The notes beneath the pieces were generated by a model that ran no database searches, was not told where the DNA came from, and saw only the letters and a list, made by a program, of their open reading frames with translations. A stretch of DNA of 64,000 nt from Actinopolyspora alba (lineage in GTDB: Bacteria > Actinomycetota > Actinomycetes > Mycobacteriales > Pseudonocardiaceae): the NCBI RefSeq assembly GCF_900112765.1, contig NZ_FOMZ01000006.1, positions 173,435 to 237,434 on the forward strand, read 5' to 3'. Both the position numbers and the translations under genes were made by a program. This document shows, in pieces, positions 8,272-17,033 of the stretch. Positions within the stretch are counted from its first letter, which is position 1, and every line of letters begins with the position of its first letter.

Positions 8272-9276
8272 TCAGTGTCGTTGCGCGGTACTTCGGGCGG
8301 GAGTGAGTCGAGGCGAGAGCAGTCGAACCTCGGGAGACCGCACTCCTTGGAGTTCACGCATCGTCATCTCCACGGCGATCCTTCCGATGTCTTCGGAAGG
8401 AAGCGACACCGTGGTCAGCGGCACGGAGCGGTTCGCGGCCATCTCGTCGGGGGTTACCGCCACCACCGAGATGTCCTCGGGAATTCGCATGTCACGGCTG
8501 TGCAGTTCGGACAGCAAGGGGTCGAGTACCGCTTCGTTGTGCACCACCAGACCGGTCAGCCGCGGCTGTTCGGTGAGAATCCTGTCGAGGCAGTCGCGCA
8601 CCCCTTCGTACGAGGGTAAGCACGCCTGGCTGGTGGCGTGCAGTCCGCGTTCCCGCGCGGCGGAGGTGAACCCCCGCAGGAACCGGCCCGCGAAGCTGGT
8701 ACCGCGTTCGTATACCACGGGTGAGGGACCGATCAGGGCGACTTGTTCGTGTCCGAGGTCGGCCAGGTGTCGAACGCATCGTTTCGCCGCGGCCGAGAAA
8801 TCCAGATCCACGCAGGACAAATCCCCGGGGTCGTTCGGAAGCCCGATCAACACACCCGGACAGGACAACGACTGCAACACCGGCACCCGGGAGTCCTCGT
8901 CCTCGACGTCCATCAGCAGCAACGCGTCGGCCATCGCCGAATCAGCGACCCGCCGCAACCCGGCCGGTCCCTCGTCGTTGGTCAGCAGCAACACGTCGTA
9001 GTCGTAGTTCCGGGCGGTGGTGACCACCGAGTTGACGAACCCCATCAGAACCGGAACGTCTATGTCGGTGCGCAGCGGCATGATCAGTGCCAGCACACTG
9101 GTGCGGCTGCTGGCCAGCGCACGGGCCCCGGCATGGGGATGATAACCGAGCCGGTGGATGCTGGCCTCCACCCGGCGCTGCGTCTCCGAGGAGATCGAGC
9201 GCTTTCCGGACAGCACGTAGGAGACGGTGCTGGAGGAAACCCCCGCGTCCCGGGCTACGTCGGCGATGGAGACCAT
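8272..9276 (-). CDS. LacI-family regulator of the GH3/GH12 locus
   Basis: 334 residues from an ATG preceded by GGAGGA at 5 bases. The upstream in-frame extension is rejected because the LacI HTH begins right at MVSIADVARDAGVSSSTVSYVL. The hinge helix is HPHAGARALASSRT; the rest is a periplasmic-binding-like effector domain with LPSEDIGRIAVEMTMRELQG near the end. It represses or activates by binding palindromes with a central CG. Four related sites lie at 9296, 9478, 12662 and 12849, in front of this gene, the GH3 gene and the GH12 gene, which makes this protein the obvious binder. The effector is unknown, probably an oligosaccharide released by these enzymes. Confidence 0.85.
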   Translation of the reverse strand: MVSIADVARDAGVSSSTVSYVLSGKRSISSETQRRVEASIHRLGYHPHAGARALASSRTSVLALIMPLRTDIDVPVLMGFVNSVVTTARNYDYDVLLLTNDEGPAGLRRVADSAMADALLLMDVEDEDSRVPVLQSLSCPGVLIGLPNDPGDLSCVDLDFSAAAKRCVRHLADLGHEQVALIGPSPVVYERGTSFAGRFLRGFTSAARERGLHATSQACLPSYEGVRDCLDRILTEQPRLTGLVVHNEAVLDPLLSELHSRDMRIPEDISVVAVTPDEMAANRSVPLTTVSLPSEDIGRIAVEMTMRELQGVRSPEVRLLSPRLTPARSTAQRH

Positions 9277-9295
9277 CTCGTCCTCCGGCGTGGTG

Positions 9296-9313
9296 CGTCG
9301 AATCGCATCGAAC
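9296..9313 (-). promoter_or_regulatory. LacI-like operator copy 1, upstream of the LacI gene
   Basis: On the minus strand the site reads GTTCGATGCGATTCGACG, 20 bp before the LacI start. It matches the site at 12849 at 16 of 18 positions and has the central CG usual for LacI operators. Its position implies autoregulation. The surrounding 9277-9624 gap contains no gene. Confidence 0.6.
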
Positions 9314-9477
9314 GATATCGTGCCGAACGGCACTGGTCGGACCGGCTCGCACACCGGCGATGCTGTCGCTCGGCGACAATCACACCCGGTGGGAGAACGT
9401 GTCGGGACCACACCGCTCACCGGGATCGTACTTCGCTCACAGCGCTCTCCTTCGTCCTCGTGCGGTTCCTCGGCACG

Positions 9478-9495
9478 GATCGAAGCGATTCACCG
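9478..9495 (+). promoter_or_regulatory. LacI-like operator copy 2, in the LacI/GH3 gap
   Basis: GATCGAAGCGATTCACCG matches the 12662 operator at 13 of 18 positions, including the shared ATCGAAGCGATTC core. It lies about 200 bp before the LacI gene and 130 bp after the end of the GH3 gene. It could be a distal site allowing looping with copy 1. The right half is degenerate, so this is the weakest of the four. Confidence 0.45.
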
Positions 9496-9624
9496 TGGAC
9501 GGCTCGGTCCCGTGCGAAAACGCACCGGGTCCACCCGTGACCGGGAACGAACCGGCGGCGCGCTCGTGGGCGAGTTCCCGGCCACCCGAACACCACGACT
9601 CGAGGCGAGCACCCTCGGGGCCGA

Positions 9625-12600
9625 TCACCCCTCGAGCCGGAACTCGGCGAGACCTGCCCCGCCCTCGAAAACGAGGTAGAGATCGTGACGGCCGTGTGCC
9701 CGCGCCAGCCGGGACCGCACCGTTCGGTAGGCGTGTTCACCGCCGGTGGGCGGAACGCGCAAGGTCCCGAGCCGTCTCCCCTCCGGGCCGTCGAGTCGTA
9801 CGCGCACGCGCGCGGTGCTCGCGGAGCCGTTGGCCACCAGCGCGGTGATCGTGTCCGCACCCGCCGCGAGGTCGACATCGCGGAACTGGATCCAGCCACC
9901 GTCATCCGAGGCAGTGACCGTGGTGCCGTGTTGTTTCGTCCGGTCGGTGAGCGTGATGTTCGAATAGTCGTCGAAATTGACGGCCTTGGTCCGGTGGTAC
10001 GGATTCCGCGGGGGAATGGTCTCGCCCAACACCCGCAGTGCGAGTCGCCTGCGGACATCGGTGCTGGAAGCGCCGAGCATCAGGTCGTGCGTCGCCGCTT
10101 CGACCACCCACTTCTCCCTGGTGACGTCCCAATGCGCGAGATCGGCGGCACGTAGCGTGAAAGTCACGGTCCGACGTTCGCCCGCCGCCAGGCTGACTCT
10201 GCGGAAGGCGCGTAACCGCTTCCGTGGCTGCGGATCGCGGGACTCCCGCTGGTGCGTGTACAGCTGCACCACCTCGTCGCCGGCACGTCGGCCGGTGTTG
10301 CCGACCGTGACACTGACGCTGACCTCGCCGTCGGCGTGGATCACCGGGGCACTCGTGCGTGCCGCGGTGTAGTCGAAGGAGGTGTAGGACAGGCCGTGCC
10401 CGAAGGGATACAGCGGTGGCGCGGTGGAGTACTGGTAGGTGCGTTCGGCCTTGACGATGTCGTAGTCGAGGATGTCGGCGAGGTCGTCGGCGGAGCGAGG
10501 CCAGGTCTGGGTGAGCCGCCCTGCGGGGTTGGCCGCGCCGAAGAGCACATCGGCCAGCGCGTTGCCCGTTTCCGCACCGGCGTGCGTGGTCCACACGATC
10601 GCGGGCACGTTGTCCTGCGCCCAGGTGATCGTGGTGGGATAGCTGTTCTGCAGCACCAGCACGGTGCGCGGATTGGCCCGGTGCGCCCGTTCCAGCACCG
10701 CTTGTTGCGTCGGAGCCAGCTTCATGTCCTGGCGGTCGTCGTTCTCCCGTCCGTTGATGAACGGCATGCTGCCCGCCACGACGATCGCCACGTCGGCGCC
10801 GGTGGCGGCTTCGACGGCGGCATCGCTGCCGCTTCGCACCACTTCGCGGGTGAAGGTGGTCGCCGCGGCCGGTGAGGAGGCCGTGACACGCAACCGCCCC
10901 TCCCCGTCGACGACGACGTAGGTGCTGTCCCCGAACCACGACTCCCCGGTGTCGTTGCCCGCGTAGCGCAGCACGCATCCCCCGTCGTGATCGATCAACT
11001 CGAACTGCTGCCGCACGTACCAGCCGTTGGGCTGCTCGGCGTTGTTGACCAGGGTGCTGTTCGCGCCGAACGAGACGTACTTGCCGTTGGACACCGCGCG
11101 CAGCGTCACGACCCCCTCGCCCCAACCGAACACGTCGAACCGCGTCGCCGCGTCGGACTCCGAGGTGACCGCCAGCGGCTCCTCAGCTGCCGCGGCGGTC
11201 ACGTAGCTCCCGCTCGGTGCTCGCAGTGCGATCCTGTCGACCCCTTCGGTCGAGGAGACGGTGGTGTTCGGTCCTAGCGCTGCGGTGATGCCGTCGCGCG
11301 GAGTCACCTCGTAGGGCAGATCAGCGGAGTACCAGTCGGTGTAGAGCGTCTGGCTGAGCTGACCGATCACCGCGACGCGTCGTACTCGGTGCCGGTCCAT
11401 TGGTAACGCGTCCCGGTCGTTCTTCAGCAGCACGATCGCCTCGGTCGCGGTTCTTCTGGCCAACGTCCGATGGGCGGGGCTGTCCACGACTCGCTTGTCG
11501 ATCCGACCGTACGGCCCACCGTGTGGATCGAACTCGCCGAGGCGGAACCGCATGTCCAGTATGTGGCGGACGGCCTCGTCCACGTCGTTCTCGGAGAGCA
11601 GCTCGCGTTCGAGTGCGGTCTTGACCGCGGCGATGGTCTTGCCGGAATCGGTGCCGTCGACGGTGAAACTGTCCAGCCCGGCCTTCAGGATCGCCGCGTC
11701 GGCCTCCGGCTGGCTCGCGTAGTAGTCCTGCGCACCGGTGAGGTTGTTCGGCCCACCCGCGTCGGTGACATTGCACAGTGTTCGTCGTGCCCAGCCCCGC
11801 ACCACCTCGTCGATGTCGTGGTGGACGGTCATCGGCCTGCCGTTGACCAGGTTGTAGGCCGACATCACCCCGGTGGCGGCATCGGCCGACAAGATCTGCC
11901 GGAAAGCGGCCTCGTAGTACTCGTGTCTGACCCGTGGCGGCAGCATCGACGAGGTGGTGTGCCGATGGACCTCGTTGTTGTTGGCCAGGTAGTGCTTGAG
12001 TACCGGTGCGGCACGTATCCGATCGGGATCATCACCCTGGATACCGCGCCCGTAGGCGGTGGAGATCGCACCGGTGAGGTACGGGTCCTCGGAGTAGCCT
12101 TCCTCGTTGCGGCCCCACCTCGGGTCACGTAGCAGGTTCACCGTCGGTGCCCACAGTTGTAGCCCCCAGATGTCGGGGGCCTCGGCGTGATACCCCCGTG
12201 CTTCGGTGCCCACGGCCGCACCGACCCGTTCGATCAGTTCGGGATCCCACGTGCTGGCCAGCCCGATGGCCTGCGGGAACACCGTGGCCGTCGCGGTGAC
12301 CACCGCACCGTCCGCCGCTCTGTCGTTGGACCAGGCGAGGCCGTGCAGCGCCTCGGTGCCGGTTTTGAACGCCGCGATGCCCAGCCGGGGAACGGCCGGT
12401 TGGTACTGGTGCAGCATGGCGACCTTCTCGTCGAGGGTCAGCCTGCTCAGCAGGTCCTCGATCCGTGTTCCTCGGGCGAGGGCGGAGTCACGGAACCCGG
12501 ATGTACCGACCGGCTCGGCCGAGGCGGCAGGCGCCTCGCTCCCTGTCAGCGCTGATCCGGCGGCGAGACCGGCGGCCAGGGACAACACGCGGCGGCGGGA

Positions 12601-12627
12601 GAGCAGTTGGGGCGGAACGGAACGCAT
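9625..12627 (-). CDS. GH3 beta-glycosidase with fascin-like insert and C-terminal CBM
   Basis: 1000 residues, exported: a twin-arginine-type signal (SRRRVLSLAAGLAAGSAL) ends near residue 35. The GH3 N-terminal domain follows, with RDPRWGRNEEGYSEDP and the nucleophile region CNVTDAGGP (Asp about 289). The C-terminal GH3 domain is interrupted by a beta-rich insert (SGSYVTAAAAEEPLAV, NGKYVSFGANS) resembling a fascin-like beta-trefoil, then FPFGHGLSYTSF-type residues (here YPFGHGLSYTSFDY), an Fn3-like domain and a CBM6-like end (IQFRDVDLAAG). The family hydrolyses beta-glucosides or beta-xylosides; this architecture is common in xylosidases, but specificity is inferred. The ATG at 12627 excludes a 65-codon upstream extension of poor codon use. 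An operator lies 35-52 bp upstream. Confidence 0.85.
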   Translation of the reverse strand: MRSVPPQLLSRRRVLSLAAGLAAGSALTGSEAPAASAEPVGTSGFRDSALARGTRIEDLLSRLTLDEKVAMLHQYQPAVPRLGIAAFKTGTEALHGLAWSNDRAADGAVVTATATVFPQAIGLASTWDPELIERVGAAVGTEARGYHAEAPDIWGLQLWAPTVNLLRDPRWGRNEEGYSEDPYLTGAISTAYGRGIQGDDPDRIRAAPVLKHYLANNNEVHRHTTSSMLPPRVRHEYYEAAFRQILSADAATGVMSAYNLVNGRPMTVHHDIDEVVRGWARRTLCNVTDAGGPNNLTGAQDYYASQPEADAAILKAGLDSFTVDGTDSGKTIAAVKTALERELLSENDVDEAVRHILDMRFRLGEFDPHGGPYGRIDKRVVDSPAHRTLARRTATEAIVLLKNDRDALPMDRHRVRRVAVIGQLSQTLYTDWYSADLPYEVTPRDGITAALGPNTTVSSTEGVDRIALRAPSGSYVTAAAAEEPLAVTSESDAATRFDVFGWGEGVVTLRAVSNGKYVSFGANSTLVNNAEQPNGWYVRQQFELIDHDGGCVLRYAGNDTGESWFGDSTYVVVDGEGRLRVTASSPAAATTFTREVVRSGSDAAVEAATGADVAIVVAGSMPFINGRENDDRQDMKLAPTQQAVLERAHRANPRTVLVLQNSYPTTITWAQDNVPAIVWTTHAGAETGNALADVLFGAANPAGRLTQTWPRSADDLADILDYDIVKAERTYQYSTAPPLYPFGHGLSYTSFDYTAARTSAPVIHADGEVSVSVTVGNTGRRAGDEVVQLYTHQRESRDPQPRKRLRAFRRVSLAAGERRTVTFTLRAADLAHWDVTREKWVVEAATHDLMLGASSTDVRRRLALRVLGETIPPRNPYHRTKAVNFDDYSNITLTDRTKQHGTTVTASDDGGWIQFRDVDLAAGADTITALVANGSASTARVRVRLDGPEGRRLGTLRVPPTGGEHAYRTVRSRLARAHGRHDLYLVFEGGAGLAEFRLEG

Positions 12628-12661
12628 GGACGCAACCCACTTCCCGGAAGTGTCGAAAATA

Positions 12662-12679
12662 AATCGAAGCGATTCGATT
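12662..12679. promoter_or_regulatory. LacI-like operator copy 3, upstream of the GH3 gene
   Basis: AATCGAAGCGATTCGATT: arms AATCGAA and TTCGATT are perfect inverted repeats around GCGA. Written as a 16-mer it has a central CG and only one mismatched pair, the classical LacI-operator form. It sits 35-52 bp before the GH3 start codon, where it would block RNA polymerase. It is the most symmetrical of the four copies. Confidence 0.65.
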
Positions 12680-12848
12680 GCTTTTCGACGACTTCGCTTA
12701 CACGACAAAAAACGATGACAGGAACTGTGACACCGAGGATCCTGCGGGTCAACAGCTCTTTTTGCAGGAATGCGCCTTTCCTCCAAATGCTTTCCCGTGC
12801 TGTGTTGTGTGGTGCGCCACACTGAACTAACGTCGTTGCTGCTGGATC

Positions 12849-12866
12849 AATCGATGCGATTCGACG
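12849..12866 (+). promoter_or_regulatory. LacI-like operator copy 4, upstream of the GH12 gene
   Basis: AATCGATGCGATTCGACG, 15 of 18 identical to copy 3 and 16 of 18 to copy 1. It lies in the 417-bp divergent gap between the GH3 and GH12 genes, about 180 bp before the GH12 start, so one regulator can control both. Nothing else that looks like a gene is in this gap. Confidence 0.6.
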
Positions 12867-13044
12867 AACCGCGCTGTTGAAATCATCGACGGAAGCCTTC
12901 TACCGCGCGAATGGTTCGTGGTCGGTGATGGAGCCGGCACAACCCGGACAGGGCCACCTCGGATCCCTCCCGTCCGTCTCACCGCGATCGTATGTCGGCT
13001 TCGCGCCCGAAACGACAACCGGCAACAGCACTGGAGAAAACAGC

Positions 13045-13737
13045 ATGCGACTGTCCCGAGTGGCCGTTACGTGTGTGGCCGTTCTCGCCGTCCTCGGCCT
13101 GACCACAACCACCGCCCATGCCGCCGTGTGGGGTTCCTCGGCCAAGTTCGCCACCTGGTCCGACGGGGCCTACACGGTGCGCAACAACGTCTGGGGAAGC
13201 GGGGTGGGCCCCCAGTCGATCTGGGCGAATTCCCACGGAAACTGGGGAGTGTGGGCCAGCCACCCCGATACCGGTGGAGTCAAGTCCTATCCGCACTCGG
13301 CCAGGGCCATCGACAGCCCCATCAGCGATCTCGGCGATCTGACCAGCGAATTCGATGTAACGGTTCCGAACTCCGGGGCGTATGCCACCGCCTACGACAT
13401 CTGGGTCGACGACCACAGCTACGAGATCATGCTCTGGATGAATCAGCACGGTGCAGTGGGCCCGATCGGTTCTCGGGTGGCCACCGTGGACGTCGGCGGC
13501 CACACCTGGAACGTGCACCGTGGATCCAATGGTTCCAACGAGGTGTTCTCCTTCGTTCGGCGAGGAGATACGACCGCGGCGACCGTGGACATCGATTCGG
13601 TGATGTCCTGGATCGTCGGGCAGGGATGGCTGGACGCCCAGGCCTCGGTCGGCGAGGTCCAGTTCGGTTTCGAGATCACCAGCTCCAGCGATGGCCTGGA
13701 CTTCGTCACCGATGAGTACTCGGTGACGCCCGGCTGA
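13045..13737 (+). CDS. GH12 endo-beta-glucanase (secreted cellulase/xyloglucanase)
   Basis: 230 residues. Signal peptide MRLSRVAVTCVAVLAVLGL ends at AHAA near residue 28; GGAG stands 8 bases before this ATG, and the longer in-frame start is rejected. The mature protein is a complete GH12 jelly-roll: YTVRNNVWG near the front, the nucleophile motif SYEIMLWMNQ, and the acid/base glutamate in VQFGFEITSSSDGL. GH12 enzymes are retaining endo-1,4-beta-glucanases acting on cellulose, mixed-linkage glucan or xyloglucan; which of these cannot be told from sequence. There is no carbohydrate-binding module, so it probably acts on soluble or hemicellulosic chains. It is followed by a terminator hairpin and is likely monocistronic. 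Confidence 0.92.
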   Translation: MRLSRVAVTCVAVLAVLGLTTTTAHAAVWGSSAKFATWSDGAYTVRNNVWGSGVGPQSIWANSHGNWGVWASHPDTGGVKSYPHSARAIDSPISDLGDLTSEFDVTVPNSGAYATAYDIWVDDHSYEIMLWMNQHGAVGPIGSRVATVDVGGHTWNVHRGSNGSNEVFSFVRRGDTTAATVDIDSVMSWIVGQGWLDAQASVGEVQFGFEITSSSDGLDFVTDEYSVTPG

Positions 13738-13761
13738 GAAATCGCGATGCGCCTCGTGTCG

Positions 13762-13788
13762 GGGACGACTCGTCGCACGAGCCGTCCC
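13762..13788 (+). terminator. Hairpin after the GH12 gene
   Basis: GGGACG-A-CTCGT, a 3-base CGC loop, then ACGAG-C-CGTCCC: a 12-position stem with one mismatch, 25 bp after the stop codon. No T-run follows, as is common for terminators in high-GC actinomycetes. Confidence 0.6.
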
Positions 13789-14022
13789 GCGGCGGCGTGT
13801 GCTCGACACCGTGGGACGAACACTGCCGATGGGTAGGTGCGTAGTGTCGATTCCTCCGTGAGCGCGCGCGTTCGCCGGTTCGACACCCCCGGCTCACGGG
13901 CCCTGCGTGTCAGCCGCCCCGAGGACGAGGCGGGTTTCGTGAAAGATTCTGTGCTTACCGGGCCTGAACCGGTTCACGCATGGCCACCGAGATCACGTGT
14001 TGTTACTGTGCGAACTCGATTC

Positions 14023-14038
14023 GTGTTAGCGCTAACAC
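14023..14038. promoter_or_regulatory. Perfect LacI-type operator before GH127
   Basis: GTGTTAGCGCTAACAC is a perfect 16-bp palindrome with central CG, 56 bp before the GH127 start codon. It is unlike the GH3/GH12 operators, so a different LacI protein should bind it; the regulator encoded just after GH127 is the natural candidate. Confidence 0.7.
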
Positions 14039-14094
14039 AACTTCGTGTGACTGTTTCCCGACGCTCAGTTCCACTCCGAAGGCAGGAAAACCTC

Positions 14095-16905
14095 ATGGCA
14101 CGCCACTTCAACCGTCGGGACGCGCTCCGGTTCGGGGCGGCCTCGGCGTCCCTTCCCCTCCTGACTTCCATCACGACTCCCGACACCGCCGTCTCCGCGA
14201 CAACACGAGCGGCAGCGACAAGCACCGAACCACCACTACGTGGGTTCTCCCTGTCCGACGTGCGTCTCGAGCGGGGCCTGTTCGCCCGAAAACGTGCTCG
14301 AATGCTGGATTTCGCGCGGGGATACGACGAGAACCGGCTGTTGTTGGCGTTCCGCGCGAACGCGGACCTTCCCACCCACGGCGCCGTCGCACCAGAGGGT
14401 TGGGAAAACCTGGACGGGCAGGGCAACGGCAATCTACGAGGTCATTTCGCCGGGCACTTCATGACGATGCTGTCCCAGGCGCACGCCGGCACCGGTGAAG
14501 CGGTGTTCCACCGGAAGCTGACCACGATGGTCGCCGCACTGCACGAGTGCCGCCAGGCGCTGAACCGGGAACCGGCCATTCGCGGCGCGGCTGGTCCGCT
14601 CGACCGCGCCGTCGAGGTGCGGCGCGGGTCCTGTCTGTACTTCTCTGTCCCCCCGGAGACGGTCAACGGTCTGCGAGCCATGACCTTCGCGGGGTGGGTT
14701 CGCCCGGCAGCCGCCGACGAGTGGACCCGAATCTTCGACTTCGGCAACGACACCGACACGAACCTCTTCCTCACCCCGAGAGACAGCGACGGAGTACCAC
14801 GGTTCGCCATCACCCGGGCAGGTGGTGGCAGCGAGGAACGGATCGTCGGTTCCGAGTCGCTTCCGGTGGGGGAGTGGAGCCACGTCGCCCTGACCCTCTC
14901 CGAGGGCTCCGGCGCGCTCTACATCAACGGCAGGGAGGTCGGCCACAACGCGGAGCTGTCGTTGACCCCGGCCGAGCTCGGCAGCCTCGCGCACTGCTGG
15001 CTCGGGCGGTCGCACTACGACGATCCCGTCCACTCCGGCGGCTACGCGGACCTCAACCTGTGGTCGAGCGTACTGGCTCCGCGACAGATCGAACAGCTCA
15101 GGCACACCGAGGCGGCAGCGACCACCGCCGGTTCCGGTGACCGGTTCTCGTACCCGTGCCGGGAGCGGGGCGGAACCGTACTGCACGACCGCTCGGGCGC
15201 CCACCGGCACGCCACCTACGCCCGGACGTGGGGGAAACCCAGCCACCCCGGTTTCCTGGCCGCCTACCCGGAGACCCAGTTCATCCGGCTCGAATCGCTG
15301 ACCAGCAGCAGCTACCCCGTGGTGTGGGCGCCGTACTACACCGCGCACAAAATCCTGCAGGGAGTACTGGACGCCTACGAAACCACCGGTGACGGGCGCG
15401 CGCTCGATCTGGCCTCCGGGATGTGCGACTGGATGTACTCACGCCTGAGCGAGTTGACCGAGGCCGATCGCCAACGGATGTGGAGCCTCTTCTCCAGCGG
15501 GGAGTACGGCGGTGTCGTAGAGGCGATCCTGCGTACTCACGAGCACACTCGACAACCGCACCACCTGCGGTTGGCCGAGTACTTCGACCTGGACTCGTTC
15601 ATCGACGCCTGTGCACAGAACACGGATGTTCTCGACGGCAAGCACGCCAACCAGCACATCCCGATCCTGACCGGCCTGGTGCTGCTGTACGAGCGAACGG
15701 GTGAGCAGCGCTACCTGCGGGCGGCGCGCAACTTCTGGGGCATGGTGGTACCGACCAGGATGTTCGGAATCGGGGGAACCGGCGAGGGGGAGTTCTTCCA
15801 CCGTCCCGGCCGGGTGGCTCAGCTGTTGAGCTCCGAGGCCGCCGAGACGTGTTGCGCCTACAACATGCTCAAGCTGACGCGCTCGTTGTTCCGGTGGGAG
15901 GGCGAGCGCGATTACGCCGAGTACTACGAGCGCGCTCTGTTCAACCAGATCCTCGGTTCCAAACGTGACCACGACGATGCCGAGAAACCGTTGACCACCT
16001 ACTTCGTCGACCTCGGTCCCGGCGCGATCCGCGATTTCACTCCCAAGAACGGCACCACGTGTTGTGAGGGAACGGGCATGGAAAGCGCGACGAAGTACCA
16101 GGATTCGGTCTATTTCGCACGTGAGGATCGAAGCGCGCTCTACGTGAACCTCTACCTGCCTTCGACACTGCGTTGGAGCTCCAGAGCGGTGACGATCGAA
16201 CAGGACACGAGTTTTCCGTACGAACAGCACAGCAGATTGCGGGTGACCGGTTCGGCATGGTTCGAACTGCACTTGCGTGTTCCGGAATGGGTGGGGCCCG
16301 GTTTCGCCGTCCGGATCAACGGGATCCGCCAACCGGTCGAGACCAGCGAGCAAGGATACCTCGTTCTCTCGCGGGAGTGGCGCACCGGCGACACTGTCGA
16401 CGTCGAGTTGCCGTTCCGGCTACGTGCGGAACGCACTCCTGACGACCCGACGGTGCAGAACCTGATGTACGGGCCGCTCAACCTCGTCGCGCTGGACGAA
16501 CGCTCCGAGTTCCTCCAGTTCACGTTGTACGACACAGCGCGGCTGTCCGGGGATCTGTCGCCGGCGTTGACCGAATTACCGGACAAGCCACTGCACTTCC
16601 TGCTCGGTGATGTGGAGCTGGCTCCGTTCTTCGAGGGGACGACGGATGCCTTTCATTCCTACTTTCGCAGGAGGGAGCCACGAGTCGTGTTCGATTCGGT
16701 CGATTCCGGCGTTCCCAACCGCGGCTCCTCGGGGAGCGTCACTTTCCTCGACGAGATCTGGTCGGCGGCGCCGTTCGAGAGCGGGGGAGAGTTCACCAGC
16801 CACGTCGCCCGCGTTGCGCGACGTTGGCAGCAGGACGGTGTTTTCACCGATCCCGAGCGGGAAAACATCGTCGCGGCCGCGGGCAGAGCACGGTTCGACG
16901 ACTGA
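14095..16905 (+). CDS. GH127 beta-L-arabinofuranosidase with inserted LamG domain
   Basis: 936 residues. Twin-arginine-type signal RRDALRFGAASASLPL at the N-terminus. The DUF1680/GH127 alpha-barrel is split by an insert of about 150 residues (roughly 165-335) with LamG/concanavalin-like motifs (MTFAGWVRP, EWSHVALTLS, LYINGREV). The catalytic part has DGKHANQHIPILTGL, AETCCAYNMLKLTRSLF and NGTTCCEGTGMES; in the characterised enzyme HypBA1 a zinc held by three cysteines and a glutamate activates a cysteine nucleophile, and the TCCEGTG pair corresponds to two of these. The C-terminus is beta-sandwich. It removes beta-linked arabinofuranose from plant glycans. The ATG follows GGCAGGAAAA; the long upstream extension is rejected. 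Confidence 0.85.
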   Translation: MARHFNRRDALRFGAASASLPLLTSITTPDTAVSATTRAAATSTEPPLRGFSLSDVRLERGLFARKRARMLDFARGYDENRLLLAFRANADLPTHGAVAPEGWENLDGQGNGNLRGHFAGHFMTMLSQAHAGTGEAVFHRKLTTMVAALHECRQALNREPAIRGAAGPLDRAVEVRRGSCLYFSVPPETVNGLRAMTFAGWVRPAAADEWTRIFDFGNDTDTNLFLTPRDSDGVPRFAITRAGGGSEERIVGSESLPVGEWSHVALTLSEGSGALYINGREVGHNAELSLTPAELGSLAHCWLGRSHYDDPVHSGGYADLNLWSSVLAPRQIEQLRHTEAAATTAGSGDRFSYPCRERGGTVLHDRSGAHRHATYARTWGKPSHPGFLAAYPETQFIRLESLTSSSYPVVWAPYYTAHKILQGVLDAYETTGDGRALDLASGMCDWMYSRLSELTEADRQRMWSLFSSGEYGGVVEAILRTHEHTRQPHHLRLAEYFDLDSFIDACAQNTDVLDGKHANQHIPILTGLVLLYERTGEQRYLRAARNFWGMVVPTRMFGIGGTGEGEFFHRPGRVAQLLSSEAAETCCAYNMLKLTRSLFRWEGERDYAEYYERALFNQILGSKRDHDDAEKPLTTYFVDLGPGAIRDFTPKNGTTCCEGTGMESATKYQDSVYFAREDRSALYVNLYLPSTLRWSSRAVTIEQDTSFPYEQHSRLRVTGSAWFELHLRVPEWVGPGFAVRINGIRQPVETSEQGYLVLSREWRTGDTVDVELPFRLRAERTPDDPTVQNLMYGPLNLVALDERSEFLQFTLYDTARLSGDLSPALTELPDKPLHFLLGDVELAPFFEGTTDAFHSYFRRREPRVVFDSVDSGVPNRGSSGSVTFLDEIWSAAPFESGGEFTSHVARVARRWQQDGVFTDPERENIVAAAGRARFDD

Positions 16906-17033
16906 ATCGACACGGGACCGCCATCGACCGGTGCAAGCTCCACCGCTGGTTCCGGCCATCCGTCCACTGTCGAACGAGCTCGTGGGAAGGAGGCGGTAAC
17001 GTCGGTTCGGGACCGACACCACGGAGGTTGGCG

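Noticed and set aside
7799-9001. 400-codon open frame on the plus strand opposite the LacI gene
   Set aside because: It is antisense to a clear LacI gene, has no ribosome site, and its codon use mirrors the opposite strand; such long antisense frames are common at high GC.
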